DNA of 14,245 nucleotides from Lentisphaeria bacterium (GTDB lineage: Bacteria; Verrucomicrobiota; Lentisphaeria; Victivallales; UBA1829): the NCBI GenBank assembly GCA_017540385.1, contig JAFYBD010000040.1:1-14245 (forward strand), read 5' to 3'. This document shows, in pieces, positions 1 to 9,600 of the stretch (its first letter is position 1; every line of letters begins with the position of its first letter). The translations under genes were made by a program, and so were the position numbers. The notes under the pieces were generated by a model that did no database searches, had not been told where the DNA came from, and saw only the letters and a list, made by a program, of their open reading frames with translations.

Positions 1-100
1 CCCTCAATTTTAGGTCACGGGCATAAGGAGACAGGACAGATCGCCGAGAGAGAAATTGCTAAAAATCGATCTTTGAACTCATTTTGTGGTAACCAGTTTT

Positions 101-122
101 TTCCATGGAATGCACGTGCATT
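101..122. promoter_or_regulatory. Two overlapping perfect palindromes, possible operator
   Basis: TTCCATGGAA at 101-110 is a perfect 10-base palindrome and AATGCACGTGCATT at 109-122 is a perfect 14-base palindrome; they share two bases. This is seen directly. A role as a binding site for a dimeric regulator is inference; the distance to the giant gene start is about 540 bases, so it could equally serve a gene to the left of the window. Confidence 0.3.
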
Positions 123-649
123 TCCTCGTGAAAAATCATAGGCGGAATTAACTAACAATAAAAAAAAGAAATATTCCTTGTTATCGGGCTTGACTTTCTC
201 GTGAGACGATTTAAATTGATGTAAGAAACTGTTTCGCGCGCTTTGGAATCTAGCGTTTGAGCTCATTTTGCTCTATTTGAGTCAAACATCATCGTGAGTC
301 TTATATGCCCAGGTCCGAATATCCCGACAGCAAGTTCTTCTTTTCAGCCGGAACGCCCTTCATCCGGCGGGCGTCGGCACATCCTCGTACGGGCATGGAG
401 CCTCCGCCCCGGACAAGTTCGTTTTCCCCTGGCGGCACCCGATGGTACTGTTCAGATTCCTCCCGCGGCATTCCGTTATCCAGTACAAACCGCATTCACA
501 TTTCGATCCACTCCACCTTCCGCAAGCTCCATTCATGCTCCGGGAGGTTTTTTATATCTCCGATTCCGGCCATGTCAGCCTCCGCCGCAAACGGAAATCC
601 CCTCATCTGAGTTCAAATCAATCTTACACATAAACAAACAAGACAGTCC

Positions 650-654
650 AGGAG
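650..654 (+). promoter_or_regulatory. Ribosome binding site of the giant gene
   Basis: AGGAG lies 10 bases before ATG 665. This strong Shine-Dalgarno match decides the start: in the same frame there is a TGA at 608-610, and no ATG, GTG or TTG codon occurs between that stop and 665. Confidence 0.8.
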
Positions 655-664
655 AACAAAAAGA

Positions 665-3600
665 ATGGCAACGCTCGAAGAACTCGAACTGAACGGCTTC
701 ACAACGATCGGCAACATTTACGTCGACGGATCCTACCTTTCCGAAGAATCCACTCCGCCGTACGACTCGACCACCGGCGAAGAACTGATCTACGGCGAAA
801 ACGCCTTCGGCGCTCTGTCCGGCGGCACGACTTCCCCTGCGTATCCGGCGGACGGGTCCGCGCTGTTCATCACGAACCTCAGCGTCGGCAGCAACATCAT
901 CTTGAACGCTCGTGACAACGGATCCGTTTACGACCTGTACATTTCCGGCATCAACTCCGGTTACATCTACGCCCTGCCGAGAGAGGCCGGCACCTACACG
1001 CCCGATTCCGATGGCACACTGAACGTCTACATCGAAGGAGTCTCGTTCTCCAGCGGTGGCTATCACGGGTTCGGCGCGACGACCGATGCAAACTTCGTGG
1101 GCGACTACGCAATCACCATCAAGAATACCAGCATGCAGTTCCTGGCCCTGGCCGCAGGTTCCGGTTACGGCGTTGACAACGGCACCGCCACCAACCATCG
1201 TTTCGCCGCGGTCGACGGCGACATCACCTTCACCCTGGACAATCTGAACGTCATGAGCGTGGCCGGCGTTACCAGAGGCCAGGTCGGCACCATCGACAAC
1301 CAGGCCAGGATCACCGGCACGATCACGAATTCCCTGTTCGGCAACAGCTTCCATGTCATCCACATGGGCGTCGACTCCAGCGGGCAGAGTTTCAACAGCT
1401 ACGCGGATCTCGACATCACGGTCACCGGTTCGTCGTTCAGCGGCGCGTTCATGATGCTCCCGAACGTGTCCAGCGCCTCCCGCAACGACAAAGGCGAGCT
1501 GACCCTGCACGGCGACATCACGCTGAAGATGACCGATTCCACCGTGAACGGCCTCGTCGTCGGCACAGGCCTCAACGGCTCCGGCTGGAGACGCACCGGC
1601 TGGGTCGACGGCGACATCACGTTCGAACTCACCGGTTCGACAACCGGTTTGACCTTCGTCACGAAAGGCGGCGTCGGCACCTCGGAACACCAGTGCACGG
1701 TCACCGGCACGATCGGCGGAGGTTCCATCGCGGACGATTTCGTCGCATACGAACTCCGGGGCGACAAGAAAGAAACGATCTACGCCGACACGACCATCAG
1801 CGTCACGAACTCCTCGATCGGCAACTTCACGTTCCTGACCTCGATCAACAGCGCCGGCAGCACGTCCGCCGTCAGCGACAAGCTCTACGGCGCGCAGATC
1901 CTGAATCTCGCGGGAGCCCGCGCCGGCAATCTTCTCTCCGCCGCAGGCGATCAGACCGCGGCCGACTTCAGCGTGGTTTTCAAGGCCCACGAACAGCAGA
2001 GCGTCGTCGGCGACATCAGCAGATGGAACACGATGACCGTCGAGGCTGGCGCGAACGTCCACGCCGGCAGCATCGCCCTGCTCGGCGAAAACAGCGTCCT
2101 GAACATCGCGACCGGCTCCACGCTCACCGCCTCCGGCATTTCCGACGTCGGCACGATCAACGTCATCGGCGATCTCGTTGAGGGAAACAATGTTATCGTC
2201 TCCGGTCTCACCATTTCGAAGCTTGAGGAAGGCACCAAAGTCATGGTCGGCGACACTGAGTACGAATATGGTATCTTCGACGGCGGCTACTCCATCACCT
2301 CCAAGGGCAACCTGGTGATTTACCACGGCGACAACTACATCGTGGAGCCGGAAGCACCGTCGCTGGTCTACGTGAACAGCGAATTTGCCGATTATACGGA
2401 AGGCTCCGTGATTGAGATCGCAGGTACGACCGCCGTGATCGGGCTCGATGCTTTCGCCTCACTGGACGCGGCCGCAGCTGCCGTCGCGGAGGACGGAACG
2501 GTCGAAGTCATCGGCGGCATGGTTTCCTTCACGAATTCCTACGACGTGAACATCGTGGTGGACGCCGGGGCCACGGTCGTCGGCACGGCCGTGTTCAACC
2601 GCCCGATCACCATCAACGGCACGATCGTCTTCGACACCGGATATACGAATATGGGCATGACCGCCCAGTACCAGGGATTGTCCTTCGTCAGCGGTGCGAT
2701 GAACTACACGCTGAACGACTACAGCGGCACCGTCGGAGCATACGTTCTGGCAACCGATGCCGCGTCGTTCAACAGCACCGTGTCTTTCTATGGCATGGCG
2801 CTGACCCTCGGCGAGACCTGTGTCATCGAGGGCAAAACGTACACGCTCGGACTCTCGGACAACAACGATCTGATCCTGACGATCAATGAATACGCTCCCC
2901 CGCAGGCGGACGTCACGGCTCCGGTGCTGGAGGGTCTCTATGCGGACGTTACGGAGCCGACGACTGGCAGCGTCACGGTCCAGGCCGTTTTCACGGATGA
3001 CATGGGCGTGGATTACATCCTGTACCGAGTTGGCGACGACGGCTCCTGGCAGAACTATTACGGCGGCGTGACCGTTTTCGAAAATACCGTGATCTATTTC
3101 AAGGCCTACGACGCAGCCGGGAACGTATCCACCGGCTCGTACGAGGTCACGAATATCGAGCAGACCACACCCCCCGTCGAGTTTCTCGCAACTCCGGTCT
3201 TCTCCGTAAACACCACGGACCCGACCAACGGCGCCGTGGTCGTGACCGCGATTTTCGACGACAAAGCCGTGTCGAATGAATACTCGTTCGACTGCAGGAT
3301 CTGGCAGACGTACACGGATCCGATCACGTTCATGGCCAACGGCGCGGTGTATTTCCGTTCGGTCGGCGCCAACGGCAACATGTCCGAAATTTCGACCTAC
3401 GTGGTCAGAAACATCGACACGGTCGCGCCGGAGAAGCCGACCGTCACCGCGAGCATCACGGAGCTCACGAACGGCAATGTGACCTTGACTGCGGTGTTCA
3501 GTGACGACTGTGTGACGAAAGAGTATTCTCTGGATGGCGTGATCTGGACCGACTATACCGACGCGGTCACGGTGACGACAAACGGCGTGGTCCTGTTCCG

Positions 3601-6600
3601 TTCGGTCGACGCCGCGGGCAACATGTCCGAAATCGCACAATACACGGTCTCCAATATCGACAAGGAAGCTCCGGTCATCACCCTGGCCGGCGACAATGCT
3701 TCGCCCGCTCAGTCGGCCGTCCTGACGGCCTCCACCGAAGCTGGCGCGACCCTCTATTACTCGACGGACAACATCACCTGGAAGCAATATGTCTCCGCGA
3801 TCTCCGTGACCGAAAACGGCACGTACTACTTCAAGGCGACCGACGCCGCAGGGAATGTGGGAATCAATTCCATCGCGTTCGAGAATATCGTGACCGCACC
3901 TTCAACGCCGGTCGTCTCCGTAAGCACCACGGACCCGACCAACGGCGACGTGGTCGTCAGCGCGACCTTCAGCGCCAACGCCGAGACGAAGGAATACTCG
4001 TTCGACGGCACGACGTGGCAGGCGTACACCGAGGCGATCACGTTCACGGATAACGGCACGGTGTATTTCCGCTCTGCGGACGCCGACGGCAACATGTCCG
4101 AGGTCGCGGGCTGCACGGTCGGCAACATCGACAAGATCGCGCCGGAAGCCCCGGTGGCCACCCCGACCGAATTGGAGCCGACGAACAAGAACCTGTTCGT
4201 GATGGCGAAATTCTCCGACGACTCCGTGGAAAGGCAGTATTCTCAGAACGGGGGAGCCTGGACGAATTACCGCGCGGGGGTGAAGTTCACCGAGAACGGG
4301 ACGATCTCCTTCCGCGGCATCGATGCCGCCGGAAACATTTCCGAGGTCACGACCTACACGGTCGACAACATCGACAAGGATGCCCCGGTCGCTCCGACGG
4401 CATCCCCGAGCATCTCCGACCCGACCGGCGGCGACGTGATCGTGACGGGTGTCTTCAGCGAGGATTCCGCCGTGAAGGAATACAGCCTCGACGGCAGGAC
4501 CTGGCAGACGTATTCGCAGCCGATCACGTTCACGGCAAACGGCACGGTGTATTTCCGTGCGGCCGACGAGGTGGGCAACGTGTCCGACATCACGAGCTAC
4601 TCGGTCAACAACATCGACAAGATCGCACCGGACGCGCCGACGGCCGTCGCAAACATCACCGGCCCGACGAATCAGGACGTGATCGTGACGGGCGTCTTCA
4701 GCGCCGACAGCACGGTCCGGGAATACTCGCTCGACGGCAAGACCTGGCAGGCGTACTCGGATGCGATCACGTTTACGGACAACGGCACGGTGTATTTCCG
4801 CGCGGCCGACGCCGCGGGCAATATGTCCGGGGTCACGAGCTACACGGTCGACTACATCAACCGGGTCGCCCCGGTCATCACCCTGACCGGCGACAATGTG
4901 ACGCCGCTTCAGGCCAGCACGGTTTCGGCGGTCTCGGACTCCGACCTGCCGATCTTCTATTCGACCGACAATCAGTCATGGAACCTTTACGTGTCCGAGA
5001 TCGCGGTCACCGCGAACGGCGTGTATTACTTCAAGATCACGGACGACGCCGGGAACACCGGAACGGCGCAGATCCGGTTCGACAACATCGACACCGTCGC
5101 CCCGGAAAAACCGGTCGCGGTCCCGAGCATTACGGCGGACACGAACCAGCCGGTTGAGGTCACGGCGACCTTCAGCGCCGATTCCGTGGTGAAGGAGTAT
5201 TCGACGGACGGCGCGAACTGGCAGGACTATACGCAGCCTCTGACGTTCACGCAGAACGCCGTCGTGTACTTCCGCGGCGTCGACGCAGCCGGAAACGTCT
5301 CCGAAGTTACGACCTGCACGGTCGACAACATCGACACGGTCGCGCCCGTCGCCCCGACGGCCTCCCCGGACGTCACCGGTCCGACCAGCGGCAACGTGGT
5401 CGTGGCCGGCGTCTTCAGCGCCGATTCCGCAGTGAAGGAATACAGCCTCGACGGCAAGACCTGGCAGGCATACTCGAAGGCGATCACGTTCACCGAGAAC
5501 GGCACGGTGCATTTCCGCGCGGCCGACGCCGTGGGCAACGTCTCCGAGGTCACGAGCTACACGGTCGACTACATCGACAGGGAAATGCCGGACGACATCA
5601 TCGTCACTCCGGACATCACCGCCCTGACGAACCAGGACGTGCACCTCACGGCCGAGTTCGCAGATGAATGTGTGACCCGGGAATACAGCGTCGACAACGG
5701 CAAGACCTGGCAGCCGTACACCGGGCCTGTGACGGTCACGGCCATCAGCATGGTGAATTTCCGAGGCATTGACGAGGCTGGCAACATCGTCCGGGTGAAC
5801 TACATGGTCATGAACATCGACAAGACCGCGCCCAAGGAGCCGAAAGTCACGGCGGACATCACCGAGCCCACGAGCTCGAACGTGACCTTGACCGTCGAGT
5901 ACAGCTTCGATTCCACCCTGGGCGAATACAGTCTCGACGACGGCAAGACCTGGCTGACGTATGACGCACCGGGGATCGTCCGCTGGACCATCCCGGTCAC
6001 GCTCACCGAAAACGGCATGGTGCTGTTCCGCGGCATCGACGGCGCCGGAAACCACTCCGAGGTCACGAGCTACACGGTCGACAACATCGACCGGGAAGCC
6101 CCCGTCGCCCCCACGGCATCCCCGGACATCGCAGGCCCGACGAACCAGAACGTCGTCGTAACGGGCATCTTCAGCGAGGACAGCACGGTGAAGGAATACA
6201 GCCTCGACGACGGCAAGACCTGGAAGACGTACTCGCAGCCGATCACGTTCACGGAAAACGGCAAGGTGTACTTCCGCGCGGCCGACGCGGCGGGCAACAT
6301 GTCCGACGTCACGAGCTATACGGTCGACTACATCGACCGGGAAGCCCCCGAAGCGCCGATCGTGACTCCCGACATCACCGATCTGACGAACCAGGACGTG
6401 CATCTCAGCGTCGAGTTCAGCGAGGATTCCGTGGTTCGGGAATACAGCGTCGACAACGGCAAGACCTGGAAGCCGTACACCGAGCCCGTCGCGGTCACGG
6501 CCATCAGCATGGTGAATTTCCGCGGCACCGACGCTGCCGGCAACAGCGCCCAGGTGAACTACATGGTCATGAACATCGACAAGACCCCGCCGAAGAAACC

Positions 6601-9600
6601 GACGGTCGCGGCCGACATCACCGAGCTGACGAATTCGGACGTGACCCTGACCGTCGAGTACAGCTTCGATTCCACCTTGGGCGAATACAGTCTCGACGGC
6701 GGCAAGACCTGGCTGACGTATGACGCACCGGGGATCGTCCGCTGGACCCTCGCGGTCACGGTCGCCGAAAACGGGACGGTGCTCTTCCGCGGCATCGACG
6801 GCGCCGGCAATCCCTCCGAAATCACCAGCTACACGGTCAACAATATCGACAAGGTCCCGCCGGAAGCGCCGACGGCTTCCCCGAACATCACCGGCCCGAC
6901 GAATCAGGATGTGATCGTGACGGGCGTGTTCAGCGCCGATTCCGTCGTGAAGGAATACAGCCTCGACGGCAAGAGCTGGCAGGCGTATTCGCAGCCGATC
7001 ACGTTCACGGACAACGGCACGGTGTATTTCCGCTCGGCCGACGCCCTGGGCAACATGTCCGAGGTCACCAGCTACACGGTCGACTGCATCGACAGGGTCG
7101 CCCCGGTCATCACCCTGACCGGCGACACCGAGACGCCGCTTCAGGCCAGCACGATTTCGGCGGTCTCGGACGGCGGCATGCCGATCTATTATTCGACCGA
7201 CGAGCAGACCTGGATCCCCTACGAGTCCGAGATCGCGGTCACCGGAAACGGCGTGTATTACTTCAAGACGACGGACGAAGCCGGGAATACCGGAACGGCG
7301 CAGATCCAGTTCGACAACATCGACACCGTCGCGCCTGACGCGCCGGTCGCGGTCAGGAGCATCACCGAGAGCACGAACCAGCCGGTGGAGGTCGCGGCGA
7401 CCTTCAGCGATGATTCCGTGGTGAAGGAGTATTCGACGGACGGCGCGAACTGGAAAGAATATACGCAGCCCCTGACGTTCACGCAGAACGCCGTCGTGTC
7501 CTTCCGCGGCGTCGACGCAGCCGGAAACGTCTCCGAGGTCACGACCTGCACGGTCGACAACATCGACAAGACCGCGCCGGTCATCGAGAGCGCCGTCCTC
7601 GCACAGAGCGGGACCGGTTATCTCTTCACGGCCGCGGTCACCGCCTCCGACGACCGGACTGCCGCGGACGCCCTGACGTACTGCGTGCGGTATGCCGTAA
7701 ACGCCGAGGACCTGGCGACCGCCGACATGATCGACGGACTGAACTTCGAACTGACGCCCGCCGAAGCCGGCCGGACGCTGTATTACCAGGTCGGCGTGAA
7801 GGACGCCGCGGGGAACACCACGTGGACGACCGCGAAGCCGTTCACCGTGAACGACCTCACGGCACCGGAACTGAAAGCCCAGCCGAACGCGACCTTCGCG
7901 GAGTGCGCGGTCACCGTGGCATGGGAAGAAGCCACCGACAACATCGGCGTGGCGGGGTACCGTCTGACGCTGAACGGCACTGTGTACGAGCTTCGCGAGC
8001 CGGGTTATGTCCTGGAGGGCGTCGAGGCCGGCACCTACACGTACCAGGTCGTCGCCTACGACGAAGCGGGCAACGAAACGGCCAGCGAACAGAAGACGCT
8101 CGAAGTGGCGCCCCGTGCCGACCTCTACATCAATTCCGTCCGGATCACGAAAAACAACAAGCCCGCCACGACGATTTCGATCATGAGCGAGGCCATGCTG
8201 CTCTTCGAGATCGGGAACAAGGGCGATGTGGCGTCGACCGCGTCCGCCCTGCAGATCTACTGCGGCGACGTCCTGATGAAGACGATCTCCGTGGCTTCCA
8301 TCGCGGCAAAAGCATCGCCCGAGGTCAGCGTGTTCAAGATCGAAGCGGGCACCATGTCGAGCGGCATCCAGGAACTCCGCCTGGTGCTGGACGCGAACAA
8401 CAGCGTGCCGGAGTATTCCGAGGCGAACAACGAGATGCTCCTGAACCTGAACGTCGAGAACGACATGCTGAGCGACCTGGTGATCGGCACAATCAGCCTG
8501 GACAAGGACGTGTACTCCACGGACGAAAAGGCCACGCTGTCCTTCACGGTCCGGAACATCGGCTATGTGAGCGCCGGTTCGTCCCGTGCCTTCGTTTACA
8601 ACGGCGACACCGAGCTCGGCTCGGTGGACGTCGGCTCCATTGACGTCGGAAACGAGACGGGGACGCTGCAGTTCGCGATCGACGTCGGCTCGTTCGCGGC
8701 CGGCAGCCATGCGATCCGTGTGGTCGCCGACGGAAACAGCGCCATCACGGAGAACAACCGCGGGAACAACAGCGCCCAGATCCAGCTGACGGTCGGCGCC
8801 CCCGATCTCAGGATCAGCAAGCTGACGCTGTCGAAGGACGGCGTCAACACCGATGAGGACGTGAAGATCAACTTCACCGTCCGCAACGGCGGCGACGACA
8901 AGGCCGGAGCGTCCGTGGTCGGGATTTACGACGGCGACCGCCTCCTCGATACCGTCGCGATCGACGAGCTTGCCAGCGGACTGTCTGTCTCGAACCAGTT
9001 CGTGATCCGCGCCGGAACGCTTGCCCCCGGACAGCACAATCTGCGCATCGTGGCGGACGCGGGCGCCGCCGTGGCGGAATCCGACGAGACCAACAACGCC
9101 CGGTCCGTCAATCTCCTGGTGAGTCAGAAAGACGACGAAGCCCCGGCATTCGACAACGCCTCCCTGGCGGCCCTTCAGGATGCCGACGGCTACGGGATCG
9201 CGGTTTCCGCGGTGGCAGTGGACAACATCACGCCCGCAGCCGATCTCGTGTACGGGATCCGGTATGCGGAGTCGGCCGAGGCCCTGGAAACGGCCGAGGC
9301 CCTCTCCGGTACGGCGTTCGCCCTGACGCCGGAGGATGCGGGCAGGACGCTGTATTATCAGGTGTCCGCGACCGATCTGGCCGGCAACACCGGCTGGAGC
9401 CAGGTCAAGTCGTTTGTCGTGGCGGACCATACCGCGCCTGAAATCGGAGCGGTCCTGGTCTCGACGGAAAATGCGTCGTTGAGCCTGAAATGGGATGCCA
9501 CGGACAACGTCGGCGTTACGTCCTATAACGTTTATTTCGATGACGAGTTCGTTTCCAGCGTGGAAACGGGCGCGTTCACCAAGTCCGACGTCGCGACCGG

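Larger units (their letters stand above)
1..664. other. Region upstream of the giant gene, no convincing gene
   Basis: This stretch has two parts. Bases 1-300 are AT-rich and contain two overlapping palindromes (101-122), an 11-base inverted repeat centred near 281 (TTTGA-G-TCAAA) and no recognisable protein. Bases 300-610 are GC-rich and strongly pyrimidine-rich on the + strand, which is the asymmetry expected of a purine-rich message on the - strand; the best - strand frame there (606 down to 301) is broken by one TGA at 496-498 and its peptide is not recognisable. Bases 611-664 are AC-rich leader sequence leading into the ribosome binding site. I see no tRNA, rRNA, IS end or clear terminator. 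The promoter of the giant gene is probably in this stretch, but no sigma-70-type box pair is good enough to name. Confidence 0.7.
2909..7567 (+). repeat. Array of 19 Ig-like (OmpL47/chitobiase-C-terminal-like) repeats
   Basis: Residues 749-2301 hold 19 tandem domains of about 78-89 residues. The typical copy reads: NID-x-x-AP linker, a T-x-S-I-T-x-P-T-N strand, 'VTGVFSADS', 'KEYSLDGKTWQAYS', 'ITFTENGTVYFRAADAAGN', then 'SEVTSYTV'. The Asn codons of the conserved (D)AAGN motif lie at 3122, 3377, 3620, 3854, 4091, 4334, 4577, 4820, 5054, 5294, 5537, 5783, 6050, 6296, 6542, 6809, 7052, 7286 and 7526. The YSLDG-x-x-W ... GN-x-S signature is like the OmpL47-type and chitobiase C-terminal Ig-like families, which act as rigid spacers or in binding. 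At least three subtypes occur: the common form; a short form starting 'APVITLTGD' with YYSTD (copies 4, 9 and 18); and a long form containing 'APGIVRW' (copies 13 and 16). A spacer or stalk role is inferred. Confidence 0.88.

Noticed and set aside
15..266. An 83-codon - strand frame in the AT-rich left part
   Set aside because: Its ribosome binding site is poor, the peptide is unrecognisable and the Phe/Leu run comes from an A-rich stretch. A weak TATAAG at 300-305 on the - strand is not enough to support it.
190..307. Possible sigma-70 promoters: TTGACT (190) with TAAATT, and TTGAGT (277) with TATATG
   Set aside because: Both have weak -10 boxes or off-ideal spacing and lie 360-470 bases from the start codon; neither is strong enough to call.
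305..610. A 101-codon + strand frame in the same phase as the giant gene, ending just before it
   Set aside because: It is rich in Ser, Pro and Arg with no domain or signal peptide, has no good ribosome binding site, and is closed by TGA at 608-610. It is likely a chance frame in pyrimidine-rich DNA.
575..2326. A 583-codon open frame on the - strand
   Set aside because: It is the same codon-aligned shadow frame opposite the N-terminal region, with a composition typical of antisense translation and no recognisable domain.
2459..3787. A 442-codon open frame on the - strand
   Set aside because: It is the same shadow frame, bounded at 2459 by a sense TCA codon; the sense strand gives clear Ig-like repeats.
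2909..7567. Regularly spaced repeats that might suggest a CRISPR array
   Set aside because: The period is about 234-267 bp, always a multiple of three, and the repeats encode conserved Ig-like domains; there is no short repeat-spacer structure.
7822..8643. A 273-codon + strand frame overlapping the giant gene
   Set aside because: It is out of frame with the continuous FN3-like and CARDB-like reading and is Arg-rich, as expected for a GC-rich shifted frame.
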